A DNA stretch of 64,000 nt from Acanthopleura granulata (GCA_016165875.1 JABBOT010000006.1:2691438-2755437), one strand, 5' to 3'. Positions 44,451 to 56,265 are shown, numbered from the stretch's first letter. Numbers and translations are program-made. The notes: generated from the letters alone by a model not told the origin.

Positions 44451-46745
44451 TTAGACATTTGAAATCAGGTGACTATCTGGCTGGGGAAAGACGTTATTTA
44501 TAGTGCTTATATTCAGTGCCAATGAATTCCAGTCACAAACGGTCGCAGAAAAGAAAGTTTTCCAAACGAATTCAGTTGGACATAGGAAAGGTGTGAGTTT
44601 GAGAGAAAAAACGTTGGGATAAAGCTTTCTGTCAATTGTCACTTAAGGCAAACGATTGTGTAGTCTGCGAGTAGGTGTGTCGAAGAAAACGTGGAATGAT
44701 TTCAGCCTGTGTAATTTACCTCGCAATTTTAATTTCATTAGTCGAGTCGCCAGATATAGCAGATCAGAAGAATCGCTTCTCGTAACACCTGATGTTGTAC
44801 ATAATTTCTAAACTTTCACGGTCTCGTTTGTATTTTAGGGCACAAAATATTGCTGTCTTTCAGTGGCTGTAGCTATATCATTCCGTTTCAGTATTCGCAT
44901 TCCAATAGCTATCATTACAGAAGACAACACCCAGATGTTTATGTGTAGGAAACAAGTGTGGCAGATCTAGTCTACTAAACAACTGGAAGGATCTCTGGGA
45001 CTAGACACAATTTTGTTTTATCAGGGTTGAAATCGACAAGCCACCTCTTCGACCATTCTTGAATAAGTCGTAAATTTAAAGTAAAAGACACCGCATGGCT
45101 GCGGCATTGCTCATCAATAAGATGGCAAAACTCTCTCTCCAATGCCTAAATCTTATTTTCATTTGTTTGAAATATTTACTGAATTATCTCCGTTTGAAGT
45201 GTGGAGAATTGTGCTGCCGACTGGAGATCTGGAGGCGCCAATGCTTTTAAGGTTATGAGAGTACTGACTAATCAGAGACCTAGCAGATTTCACCTGTTTG
45301 TAAGCTGTGACGTAAATGTCCTGAGTTGGCTGTCAATGTAACATGTAATACTATAGGGACAGGACACTGTTTTACTGTTATGTTGTTTAATTATAACAAG
45401 TACAAGTGCAAACAACACTGTAAAGACCACTGTGTTGTGACGGGACTGTTTCTTGATCATTTCATGTTATAAATTTACATATATATTAAGGTTTCAACCA
45501 CAACCTTAGCAGCTTACTATAGTCTAAGGCGACAAGAGTGTTCCGCCCTTGGAACAGTTACGCCACAGCCAAGACAGAATGGCTGCGTTTCATGCCAGCC
45601 GACGGAACACGGTCAAATGTCAGTTTCATGCCAGCCGACGGAACACGGTCAAATGTCAGTTTCCAGTGTCGTAGTAGCTGTTACAAAATATACTTTACCC
45701 AAATAAACATAATATTGTCCAAGCTTTATCGCAAAGTTAATTTTCAACATGGGCTGTCTTTCACCTTAAAGACAGCCATCTCGAAAACCTTGCTAACACA
45801 GTTTATCAAAGAAATCAATCTACAGTTTTCTACTTCGTGAACTGCCCCTCCGTTGTGAATGGAGGTCACGTATAACATTTTCTATCGCTTAGGGAATATT
45901 GTTTTACGAAAAGAAAGGTTAAATAACTGGCAAAGTAATGGTGAATGGTGAATTTTCAGAATCGGGTCATCCGGGCTTAACGATTTCGATAGGTCGATTT
46001 TACTTTTTATCTGCTTTATTTCATCTGAGGTGGCGATGATTTCGGAGAGACAATTATCAGGAGTCTCGGGCAAGGGTAGTGGTATTCCTGCATCATTGAT
46101 ACAACATATATTAGAAAAATAAGTTTTCTTCAGTTTTTTTTCAGTGTAATCAAGTTTTGCTTGATTGATTAATGGAGTAACCTTATTCCGTTGTTGTTTG
46201 TACAAATTGATAATGGTCAGTGGTTTTTGACGGCGCGAACACTTAAATAAGCGACGACATTGTTTAATTTCACGCTTGATTTCAGACGTGATCCAATTTT
46301 TATCTTCCGATAAAACAACAACTATTTATTTGGTCTTGTAGTTTTAACGGAATTCAGTAGGTTATTAGATAATAATTCACAATAATCATTAACGTCAGTA
46401 TTTTGGGTAATTTCGCCACAGTGACAATTTGAAAAAATTTCTCTCAATAGATCCCAGTTAGCAGTTCCATCATGCCCATAGTCCCACAACAAGCGTTTGC
46501 ATTTTATATCTTTTATGATTTGGGATATGTCGGACAGTGGTCAGTGCAAAAATTAGAAGGAATACCATAATTGGTGAGAAGAGTACAATCATAACATGTA
46601 ATAGCGTCAAGCATTGTACCGAACACAGGTCGCGTGGCTTGGTTTATTAAATGATTAATCATGGGCGTCGAAATCGGCATTCGTATACCAGCGGTCAACC
46701 CAAAGGGGTTTCCGGGTCAATAATTGCAAGACCAGGTTCCAAAAC
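44451..46745 (-). mobile_element. Dead non-LTR retrotransposon (LINE), interrupted
   Basis: On the minus strand, 46745 down to 45768 reads as the endonuclease end (LINQATRPVFGTMLDAI, CTDHCP), the linker (NKVTPLINQAKLDYTEKKL) and early reverse transcriptase (LFNLSFRKTIFPKR, then HEVENCRLISLINCVSKVFE), with stops and frameshifts. From 45077 to 44451 it resumes as the RT end (IQEWSKRWLVDFNPDKTK, HKHLGVVFCNDSYWNA, ATVCDWNSLALNI). The RT core with the aspartate motif is missing and replaced by another element. This resembles CR1/Jockey-type LINEs. It is 5'-truncated in the endonuclease and inactive. Confidence 0.82.
45078..45767. mobile_element. Non-autonomous inverted-end element, copy 1 (inside LINE)
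   Basis: The left end AAAGTAAAAGACACCGC matches the inverted right end near 45752-45767. The whole length aligns with 52214-52863 (for example AAGCTGTGACGTAAATGT, AACATGTAAT). This copy has an extra internal tandem duplication of about 36 bp (TTTCATGCCAGCCGACGGAA twice, at 45588 and 45624). There is no coding capacity. Confidence 0.78.
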
Positions 46746-46935
46746 GACAAATAACACACACCACCAAAGAACTAAGAAATTATATACAATATAAAAATCA
46801 GTCAACAGTTTTCAGTGATGGCGAAAAGACGTAATGAATGTTCTTGGTATATTAATAAAATCTGTTTCCAGGTGGTGTACCATTTTAGTATATATGGTGT
46901 CGGAAATCAAATATCTTACTCAGTTGCGCTTTGAT
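46668..46935 (+). repeat. Dispersed repeat E, copy 1
   Basis: ATTCGTATACCAGCGGTCAA, CGGGTCAATAATTGCAAGAC and ATCAGTCAACAGTTTTCAGT match 50173-50405 in the same orientation. It abuts and slightly overlaps the truncated LINE end. Confidence 0.7.
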
Positions 46936-47069
46936 TACAACCGTTCATAATTCCAACGTGGCGATCACACTCAACACGACAAACATAGAGACTCCTGGCC
47001 CTGGGTTAAGCGGAATTAGACACTATTTTAAGCTTAGTCTCAGAGATTCTGAATACTCTGTCCGTATTT

Positions 47070-47165
47070 ACTATCAGTATAAAAGACCACAGTACAGAGA
47101 GTAAAACCACAGCAGCGACGACATTGTGACAGTTGCCAAATGCTCACACCGAATGTAAGACCGGA
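47070..47165 (+). repeat. Dispersed repeat D, copy 9 (partial)
   Basis: TATAAAAGACCACAGTACAG, AGTAAAACCACAGCAGCGAC and GCCAAATGCTCACACC. Confidence 0.7.
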
Positions 47166-47333
47166 AACCACGCATGGGTTGGGTTTACTCGAACATCAGA
47201 CCAGAGGTCAAGCAACGACTGACCAGGGAACAGTCACCGCTTAGCTCTAGAGCGAGTGACCCATGGTCAGCCCGTGACGCAGCGGGCTAGTGTTCCTGCT
47301 ATAATTCTGGACGTCGATATTTATTCATTCTGG

Positions 47334-47563
47334 ATATTTATTTATTTATTATTTGATTGGTGTTTTACGCCGTACTCAAGAATATTTCACTCATATGACG
47401 GCGGCCAGCATAATGGTGGGAGGAATTCGGCCAGAGCCCGGACGAAACCCACGACCAACTGCAGTTTGCTGGCAGACCTTCCCACGTACAGCCGGAGAGG
47501 AAGCCAGCATAAGCTGGACTTGAGCTAACGGAGCGGCTAACCGACTGAGCAACGGAGGCCCCT
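47334..47563 (-). mobile_element. SINE family A, full length
   Basis: It runs from the TTTA tail and TTTGATTGGTGTTTTACGCC to GCCGGAGAGGAAGCCAGCAT, TGGACTTGAGCTAACGGAGC and the tRNA-like 5' end GCAACGGAGGCCCC. Confidence 0.9.
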
Positions 47564-48284
47564 CATTTTGGATACAAAGCACAAAAGAGTAGAAGCAGTT
47601 AGATGATCACCAGTCTGCGTAATTACCAGATATTTATGACGGAATGTCAAGAATCTGGCAGAACAGCCATCAATTGTCCCTTCCACTCTCTCGCCAAGTC
47701 TGTCATTTTACGCCTCATTTGGTCTTTTATATGGGTTACTCACGTGATCTCGAAATCCGCACGCCGAATCAATTAAGGTCCTGCAAACAACGTTAAACGG
47801 GGCAATTGGTGAAGTTATTATTTTTTTTTTGACTGAAATGAAACATGTAGACATTGCTGTGTGCACGTCAATGCACAGAAGTTACTTGTAATTAGTTAAT
47901 TGCTCCAAATGATATAGACGGAGTTTACCGGCCACAGCATAAACATTGCCACACGCGGTCTCTGACCACAGTCAGAAGGCATTTAGTGAAAATGATCAAA
48001 CATGAAAAGGAACTGTTCCGTGAGAGACTCTGTGCAGACCTTAGGATCCTTATTACCACTTCGTTTTGTGATTGATAACTCCCCTTAATATTCCCAGATA
48101 TAATATTTTCTGTAATAGACCTCCCACGACAAATTAATTGCGATTACAATTGCCAATTTCGTACGCCAGCGTGTTGGATAGATCAACAGAGATAGACAAG
48201 AAAACTACAGAAGTTTATTTTTGAGTATTTGCCAAGAAACTTCTGTCTGGGCTTCATGAGTAGCGATCGAAATCATTACCGTAT

Positions 48285-48455
48285 GATTACACTCTGTGCT
48301 CAGAACTAGTGCGCAGAGTGTGGAACGGGGCAGAGCAGCGATGACAAATGGGCCACACGTTGCCGCGGTAAAATATGGCCTCTTGAAAATTTATCTCAGT
48401 GAGTTATTTACTGTAAGTGTTCACGTAAGTGTTTAATAAGTAACAACTTTACTGT
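48285..48455 (+). repeat. Dispersed repeat D, copy 10
   Basis: GGGGCAGAGCAGCGATGACA, GGTAAAATATGGCCTCTTG and AAGTGTTTAATAAGTAACAA. The following 48465-48560 has weak family B SINE similarity. Confidence 0.65.
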
Positions 48456-48833
48456 GGCTTTAAGTCAGCATGTTTGCGAGGTATCTATCCAAAGTCGGGG
48501 GTTTACTCCCAATATTCCGGTCTCTCCCATCCTTAAATTTGATCGATGCTTCAACACGAGGTTCTCAACACACGACTAACTCATTGATTGCTGTTCGCTT
48601 ACGCCATAATAAAAATATCGAAAATAAACATATAACTGGTTACAGGAAAAGACTTAAAAACTGTGACGAGTTTTGGATAAAGAAATTCCAAGTCTGACGA
48701 TTCTTTAACTGTTTGATGTTTGGGGACATACTCCCCCCAGTTTTATGGGTGCAAGAATCTAGATTGCCAGTCACAGACTTTTGTGAAGATAGAATCAGTC
48801 CCAGTGTACCTTACAGAAGCCCTCGTGGAAAAC

Positions 48834-48985
48834 CGCACACTGGCTTCCTCTCCGGCTCTTCGTGGGTAGGTCAGCCGCGAGTTCCACTGGGCTCTGCCCG
48901 GTATCCCACCACATTAATGCCGGCCGCCCTCATATTAGTGAAATATTCTTGAATAGGGCGTAAGGCACCAGTCCAATAAATAAAT
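48834..48985 (+). mobile_element. SINE family A, headless copy
   Basis: CACTGGCTTCCTCTCCGGCT, GGGCTCTGCCCGGTATCCCA, AGTGAAATATTCTTGAATAG and an AAAT tail. Confidence 0.88.
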
Positions 48986-49451
48986 ACTTGTCGAAGACAA
49001 GTTGACTTGAAAGAAATTCCCAGTTCAATACTGGGTTTAGGAAATCACCTCTTGTGTCTTAAAGACTGAAAGACAAATAAGTTTTATCTTTGATGGATAA
49101 TTTCCAAAGTTGTAAACCACGTTCACTTCATTAATAAGCGGGTTTGACGTTAGTACTGGGCGACATGTGGGGTCAAACATCTACTGGTGAAAGACATGTG
49201 GTGTTCAACGAACGTCGATATCTTAATATCGCCAGCGTCACTTGCACATTGTGCGTTGTGCGCAAGTAATGCGTGAAACCAGGGAAATCCGTATGAATTC
49301 TCGGTCCAAAACGTCGCGTCTCTTGTCATGCCTGTGAATTAGAAGACAAGCGCTTTTAGCTACCACTAGAGTGGCGACAAGCCATCCCCTAAGATCACAT
49401 CGCCTCCCACTAATACATTTAACACTTTAGGCTTGATTAAAGGAGGGAAAT

Positions 49452-49763
49452 CTGTGAAAAATATCAGAAAAATTACTTTCCGAAGGTACAGGTGGGCTCG
49501 ATGGTAATTGACTGGCGGACTGTAACTGGGTTGTCACAGATTATTTTTTAGCTGATAAACATCCTCTTATTGCTGTATGTCTATGCTCTACGTGAACATA
49601 CATCAGGACAACACCTATATGTGTATTTTGCACGGGGATATTGCAGATACGGCAAGTGTGGCACCAAAAACGAACCGGTGACGCCACTGTGCCTTATCCT
49701 GTTCACGATCTCCCAAGAAGTCCACCGTATCACCTCAGTCTTAATTTCCAATTTTACTACTAT
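49452..49763. mobile_element. Long-armed MITE, copy 2
   Basis: Matches copy 1 at 40571-40873 along its length (TCACAGATTATTTTTTAGCT; TCTATGCTCTACGTGAACAT; AAGTCCACCGTATCACCTCA). The left arm has decayed more than the right. Confidence 0.75.
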
Positions 49764-50172
49764 GAAAAAAAAAGCCAAAACGTACTGAATACTATATTTG
49801 GAATACACACCAAATGGCTTATTAGATGACGTGTCCTTTGTTTAAATGTGATCTGTTAACATCAGTGGTCTATTTTCTCGACATTTTCTGCCGGAGATCA
49901 TACAGTCCGTCATGTGCATCTGTGGCAACGCCATCTGCCGGTAACAGGTGCTTGTCGTGTGCGGATAACTTTCACCTCAGCGCTACAACAGCTGTTTGTC
50001 TATAATTACTGGATCCCATTGTTATTTCAATTTACTCAAAAATTTTAACTAGAAAGCAGATGATCGTAAACTGTGCCCCTCTTTTAGACATGTCTTAATT
50101 AGGGCTTCACAGCCTTCAGTTTTGCTAAAATTTCGTAATAACCACCATAATTTACTACAGCTTGTGAAGAAC

Positions 50173-50405
50173 CTAGGCATCGAAAGCGAGATTCGTATAC
50201 CTGCCGTCAATCGGAATGGGAGTCCCCGGGTCAATAATCGTAAGACCAGTTCCCAAAAGCGACAAATAACACAAACCACGAAAGGGTTAAGAACTAAATT
50301 CATGCAAAGATATGCAATCAACAGTTTTCAATGCTGACGCAAAGGCGCTAGACGGATGAATAAAATCAGAGTTTCCATAGTCAAACATGTAACTCAGTTA
50401 CGCCC
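50173..50405 (+). repeat. Dispersed repeat E, copy 2
   Basis: GGCATCGAAAGCGAGATTCG, CCCCGGGTCAATAATCGTAA and GCAATCAACAGTTTTCAATG match copy 1. Confidence 0.7.
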
Positions 50406-50551
50406 TCGAAGACATTCGGCACTACAACTTGCAGACACTGTGTGGGGTTTATCCAGTTGGGCATGGGGACCGTATAAAAATTCCACATTTTTAAAATCAA
50501 CGGTTGCTGCTTCTGAATAGCTAACCTTTTTCAACTTAATGACTTCATATA

Positions 50552-50666
50552 TTTATTTATTTAATTGCCGTTTTACTCCGTACTAAAGAATATTTCACTT
50601 AATACAACGGCGGTCTGCATTATGGTGGGAAAAAACTGGGCAGAGCCAGGGGGAAGTCCACGACCC
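50552..50666 (-). mobile_element. SINE family A, 3' fragment
   Basis: TTTA tail, TGCCGTTTTACTCCGTACTA and CTGCATTATGGTGGGAAAAA. Confidence 0.85.
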
Positions 50667-50867
50667 ATCAAATTATTCAAACATATGTTGTAAGTGTGGG
50701 ACGTCATGTTCGCTAATAAAACTGGCCTTTGAGGATTTCATTCAGCATTACTGGGTGGAGGAAGTCGGAGTCCCCGGTATAAACAACAGACGTTTGACAA
50801 GGTACTGACATTCCGCCGTGTGACATACAGATGAACGCATCATATAAGTGATCTTCAATGGATTTCT

Positions 50868-51048
50868 CATACTGGCTTCCTCTCTGGCCGTATGTGGGAA
50901 GGTCTGCCAGCAACCTGTGGATGGTCGTGGGTTTCCGCCGGGCTCTGCCCGGTTTCCTCCCACCATAATGCTGGCCGCCTTCGTATGAGTGAAATATTGT
51001 TGAGTACGACGTAAAACACTAATCAAATAAATAAATAAATAAATAAAT
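50868..51048 (+). mobile_element. SINE family A, headless copy
   Basis: TACTGGCTTCCTCTCTGGCC, GGAAGGTCTGCCAGCAACCT, CCTCCCACCATAATGCTGGC and an AAAT tail of about six units. Confidence 0.9.
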
Positions 51049-51140
51049 GGACTTCACATTGCATGCTGTGAACTGCTATGTCGCACGATAGTGTATACAT
51101 AAGTTGATTGAGGGCTTTCTAGTCACCTCCCTTTGCTCAC

Positions 51141-51462
51141 CCGTTACTCCATGCAGGGTTGTATTCTCGCTCGCTGTATGACCATGGCCAATGAGGTCAA
51201 GAGATCGAATCCAGCTCTCGCCTTTTTGCACTAGGGTTTACGTTTGGATGTTTTTCAGGCAGGTGACGAAGTGCACATATTGGTTTATACTCTGGGCACA
51301 CTGGTTTCCACCATCCAAAATCCGGAAGGACCACCAGGAACCTGCGCATGGTCCAGGGCTTCCACCGCGCTATGCCCGGTTTCCTCTTACCATACTGCTG
51401 GCCGTCGCTGCATAAGCGAAACATTCTTTGGTATGGCGTAAAACACCAATCAAATAAATAAA
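51141..51462 (+). mobile_element. Chimeric SINE: family B head, family A body and tail
   Basis: The 5' part has a B-box-like AGATCGAATCCAGCTCTCGC and CAGGCAGGTGACGAAGTGCA as in family B. From about 51325 it becomes family A (GGACCACCAGGAACCTGCGC, CCCGGTTTCCTCTTACCATA, GGCGTAAAACACCAATCAAA). It points to a shared or switched 3' module. Confidence 0.65.
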
Positions 51463-52213
51463 TCCAAAACCAAGACCGCTGTGATATATGTGCTGATGAA
51501 AATTTCAACGAATACGTCATTGAAGTCTGGACTGATGACCTTGTGATATATTGCAATTAACATCACGGTAATTGTAACAGATTAATTATGTTTAAGTCAT
51601 GGTGGCGGGGGTGGAGGTAGGGTTTGGGGGTGTTTAAGTTGCTAGTATATCAGTACTTACATGGTAAGGTCGAATAATATCTGAAATAAAACTGACGATG
51701 TCTCCATGAGTTATTAGTTGGAGTCATTTGCTGGAGGAAACTGAAAGGCGTCATGCAGGTGTCATCAGTGGTGTCATCAGGTGTCATCAGTGGTGTCCCG
51801 ATGAGTCATGAGCTGGACGCATTTGGGAAACCCGCGACCATCGGCTGCTTGCTGTCGAGCCATTCCATTTTAGATGCCCATTTGATATCTGGTAATTACA
51901 ATGCCCATTTATTTATGCAGGCGGATAATGATGACAATAGCACGAAGTACGGTGTGAAAAATGTAGCTAAGCTTATTCGTCTCACACCCTAGCACCAGCC
52001 TGAAATGTTAATTCACAGAAGAAAATGTCACAAACTAAATAATAAGGATAAGCCACATTTCTTTTCATGAATGCTTGAAACAAGCATCCTTGATAAGACC
52101 CTTGAAAATTGTATCTAAATTTAACTTTGCTAATCATGTTTAATGACTTAATATATCACATTTAAATGAAGAAACTCTATTGTATATGTGTTCTGAGGTT
52201 AATGGGCGAATTT

Positions 52214-52863
52214 AAAGTAAAAGACAGCTCATGACTGAGGTACCGTTCATTAAAAAGACTATAAAATTCTCTCTTGAAAAACCTGTTTGAAGTTAGGGCT
52301 ATTCGTTGCTGAATTGTCTTCGTTTGAAGTGTGGAGTATTGTGTTGTTGAGTGGAGATCTGAAGGCGTCCATGCCTTAAAATCTATGAGGGATTGACCAA
52401 TCAGAGAGCTAAGAGATATCAGCTGTTTATAAGCTGTGACGTAAATGTTCTGAGTTGTCTGCCAATATCACATGTAATAACATAGGGACAGCACTCTGTT
52501 TTAATGTTATGTTTTAATTATAACAAGTACATGGGAGGAAAAGACTGCAAAGTATTTCTAGACCACTGTGCTGTGGCAGCAGTAAGGTTCCAGAACATTT
52601 TATATTATAAATTATCATATATTCTTAAGTCAGAAACACAACCCGAGCAGCTTACTGCAGTCCTCGGTGGCGACGGAGTTCCGCGCTTGGAACGTCACAG
52701 CCCAGACCGAATGGCTGCGTTTCATGTTAGGCGACGGAGTATGGTCAGATGTCAGTTTCCGCTGACGTAGTAGCTGTTAGAAAAAATGCTTTACCGAAAT
52801 GAACAAAATATTGTTCAACCTGTTTGGAAAACTTAACTTTGAAGATGGGCTGTCTTTCACTTT
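52214..52863. mobile_element. Non-autonomous inverted-end element, copy 2
   Basis: Ends AAAGTAAAAGACAGCTC and (reverse complement) AAAGTGAAAGACAGCCC. It is 650 bp and is the better preserved of two copies. It contains ACCAATCAGAG, TTTATAAGC and TGACGTAA within 50 bp (52399-52445), a CCAAT-TATA-CRE-like cluster. The first two motifs are altered in copy 1. Confidence 0.8.
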
Positions 52864-53254
52864 CATGAGGGTGAATGCAAATGATGTGAGAGCAAATTAG
52901 TGTTGTTTAATTTTCACCTTTGAAAGAAATTTGTGGGGAGTTTATACTCGTGTAATGGCTACTCAACAGTATTAATGAGCCATAGTTCAACCCTACATGC
53001 GATTATCGCGGTGAAGAAAAGCGTTGATCACGCCAATGACGACTCCAGGGTTCCATATAGCCCGGGTTGCCATAGAATTTATACATTTTTCTGCATTTTA
53101 TTGTTCGAAAATATGCCTACAAAAGAGAAGCAAAGGTGTTTTTCCACTGATGTTAACTTGTTCTTTTTTTCTAATTTTCTTTGAGAATGGATACAATGTT
53201 GCCACATATTATGTTTTCTGAGGTCGTAAAACAAAATTCATTAGTATTAACCTT

Positions 53255-53752
53255 TCATTAAAGGAACAGACCTCGTAAAAATAACGCCATGGTGAGTGAA
53301 AAGACCATCCAAAACTGTATTTGAAAATACCTTCAATGATTTTTTTCAGAGTTTTTTTTCTCCAAATTAAATAGTCAAATCTTTTGATTGTAAGACGGGT
53401 GATATGGACCGTATTGATAATGTGTGTCAACCGTGACGTCACGACAACCTTTCTCTGGTCCTAAAAGCAAATATTAAATATCGCGTTAGCTTTTTCTGTA
53501 CAAAGGATCACATTGCAGGAGTACGGTTCTCAAGAACCCGATTCAGAGCTGATTTGGACAGTGTACAAAAAGTTTTGTGACGGTTGACACACATCATCAA
53601 TGTGGTTCACACTATCCACTATACAATCACAACATTGATTGCTTTTAATTTAGCGAAAGAAAATCTGAAAAAAAAAAATCAGTGAGGGTACAGTTTTAAA
53701 GGTCTTTATACTCACCATAACTTCACTCTTACGAGGTCTTTCTCGTTAATTA
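53255..53752. mobile_element. Foldback element with about 190-bp arms
   Basis: The left arm at 53255-53450 (ATTAAAGGAACAGACCTCGT, ATAATGTGTGTCAACCGT) pairs with the reverse complement of 53570-53752 (ACGAGGTCTTTCTCGTTAAT, ACGGTTGACACACATCATCA). The centre is about 120 bp. There is no coding sequence. Confidence 0.8.
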
Positions 53753-53774
53753 GCTATGTGCTATGTTGCTCCAT

Positions 53775-54118
53775 TGTATAGCCAGCCGTTTAGAGCCATG
53801 CTCTATTGGCCGAGCTGTATTTGTCAAGTTTAATGTCGTATTAACTCAGTTGTACTGGGCGAGTGGAATAACGCACTTGCCAAGTAGAAAGTCATCTACT
53901 GGAGCCGAATGTCGTATTAACCGAGTTGAATGTCTTACTGTTGACCGAACTAAAAAGCGTACTGAACGAGTTGAATGTTGTATCGGTCGATTTGAATGTT
54001 GTATCGGTCTAGCTGAATGTACTGGCAAAGTTAAATGTCGTATCGACCGAGTTGAATGTGGTATTGGCGGAGCTGAATGTCTTATACTGGCCGAGTGGAA
54101 ATCTTACTGGCTGAGTTG
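53775..54118 (+). repeat. Diverged 20-25-bp tandem repeat
   Basis: GAGTTGAATGTCGTATTGAC with GGCCGAGCTGAATGTNNTAT variants repeats about 14 times. Open frames here are repeat artefacts. Confidence 0.8.
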
Positions 54119-54339
54119 ATCCAGCTGTGTAAAGTTTGTCAGTCAACATTATTACATATAACGTCAGACAGATGACGCTCTAATTAGCGAACCAGTGTGT
54201 AGGTTTTGTCACCCAATATTGTAACAATGTCCTCTCTCCGGGCATGTGACAATAATGTGACAAACGTTGAATTATCATCAAGATGATCGAGAAATTGCAA
54301 ATATTCTCATTTTTATCACTATTTATTACATTGGTACCT

Positions 54340-54535
54340 GGGGCCGATTCAACAAAGAGATTGAAGTCAAAACTTGATATAATACACAGTTTATGGGCCA
54401 AGGTGTTTTAATTTGCTTATCTTTGTCTTAACATAACTCTGGTTAAGTGATCTCAATTTGAACTCACGTGGTCTAGAAATAAGTCTAAAGTGACATTTCT
54501 AGTCAAAACTGGCTTCATGGAATCATCCCTGACAG
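54340..54535. mobile_element. MITE candidate with GATTCAACAAAG-type ends
   Basis: The left end GGGGCCGATTCAACAAAGA partly matches the inverted right end (AGGGATGATTCCATGAAGCC), with internal AGTCAAAACTTGA and AGTCAAAACTGG repeats. It recalls the element at 15486-15779. Weakly supported. Confidence 0.4.
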
Positions 54536-54539
54536 TTCT

Positions 54540-56125
54540 TCGTGTTTGCACGTGTTAACCTGATACGGTACACGCCTCAAGATTTCTATTTTGAGCAGCA
54601 AAAAATAATTGGAGTCGATATTAAAACGCACTGTCAGAAGTGAACATCTGCCCAACAAACTTCAACGTAATGGATCATCCAGCGCGAAAATTAGCCTAGT
54701 TAATCAGAAAATTGAGCACTTCCGTCGTTGTAATGACTCTGCAATTTGTACCGAGTTCTCAGGTATTCCGACACATCGCCATGAATTGCATTTATTTATT
54801 TTCTTCCATTCGTATTTCTCGTCGTATTTATATTGTGATGTAGAAAGGCTATTTCACTTCTTTTAATGAAGAATGATGGCCGTCGCTATGCTTGTTTCCA
54901 GTAACGTGCTGTTCTCGTTCCAGCCGAGAGGCAGCTGACAAATAGGGTCGGGAATTCAAATCCAGGGCTCAGTTTTTTTCTTCAAAATTTGAAATAGCAT
55001 TTCAGATATAATTGTTAGGTCCCTAGAAATTAAGTTTCACTGACTCGTCAATGTTTTCTTAAAACAAATCTGTCATAATCTCAATTTCCAGTGACAAAGA
55101 GTTAAGCTTTGTGACGAGATTTTAAATGATGACTTCAGTCAAAAATGTCTTTGAGGAATCGGGGAAACATTCTTTTCTACTGGCTTCACGTATGATGTCC
55201 ATGCTCCTGTGCTTAGTATCTGCTTTTCACAATGGGCACCTGAGAAGGATGTATTCAATGGCATGTGCGAATTAGTGACGTCATGCTCGAAGCCACTGAG
55301 AAAGGGGGGCTCCCTGTGGAATCGCCCTCCCCCTCCCCCTCCCCATGTTCTGAATTACTTGATTGGCCGAAGCTGCAATGTGAGTCAGGCGGTTACTCAG
55401 GTACACCACGATAGGCTGTAGTTTAATCACGTGGCGTACGTAGTAATGAAACCTCCGTACTTCCCCTCTGAGGCTCATGGGTAGAAGAAACATCCATCAT
55501 TCAATCACTCAATCAGTCAATCCATGTTTTGGATCTAACCTGTTAAATTGACACAGCGGTATGTTTTCCCGGTGATGCATGGCAGAATAGGTTATGCAAA
55601 GACAGACTTTTCCTGTTACCAAAGGCGTATAACAGAATACTTTTCCTGCTGTCACGTACTATTTTCATGTCCGTAACGTAATACCCTGTTGCGTTTTGAA
55701 CATAACCTATCATACCGTCAAGCATTAAACATAACATAGTACCCACTGAATAGCTCAGTATAATAAAATAATCAAAGTACTGCAACGAAATCCATTTTGA
55801 CGCTTCAGTATTTGCTATATGCTTGTATATCTATAACGTGCCTCACATGGCACATTTCTCCTGAGGAGGACTTAATTTAGGTCGAAATATTATGAGAGTC
55901 AAAATGAATTTCTTCGAAGTTGGTTAGCCTATTTATCATGGGGTGCACAATTTACCTGATTAGCGTTTTGAGCCAATTAACATATAAATTCTGTATCCCT
56001 TAATTTAAATTACATTTGTAACTCGGTGCGAATCAGCTTGCTATCAGTAGTTCCATGGCTTTTTATCAGGAATATTTTTGCAAGGCGTCGTTCTTTGACA
56101 ACAAATGTTAATCATACATTTATTT
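54540..56125. other. Intergenic stretch without a supported gene
   Basis: Nothing here has splice sites with a coherent frame. One tRNA B-box-like GGGAATTCAAATCCAGGG at 54950 marks another SINE head remnant. A short CCCTCC run is at 55325. Confidence 0.4.
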
Positions 56126-56127
56126 TG

Positions 56128-56265
56128 TGTCATTGATTGGTGTTTTACGTTGTACTAAGAATATTTCACTTATATGAGGGGCCAGCTTTAGGGTGGTAGG
56201 AAACCTGGCAGTCAAGGGAAACCCGCGATCATCCGCAGGTTGCTGGCGACCTTTTCCTGTCGGCC
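56128..56265 (-). mobile_element. SINE family A, 3' two-thirds, diverged
   Basis: GATTGGTGTTTTACGTTGTA, GAAACCTGGCAGTCAAGGGA and ATCCGCAGGTTGCTGGCGAC. Confidence 0.85.

Noticed and set aside
53763..54119. 118-codon plus-strand ORF with regular cysteines
   Set aside because: Cysteine spacing follows the diverged 20-25-bp repeat, not a protein fold.
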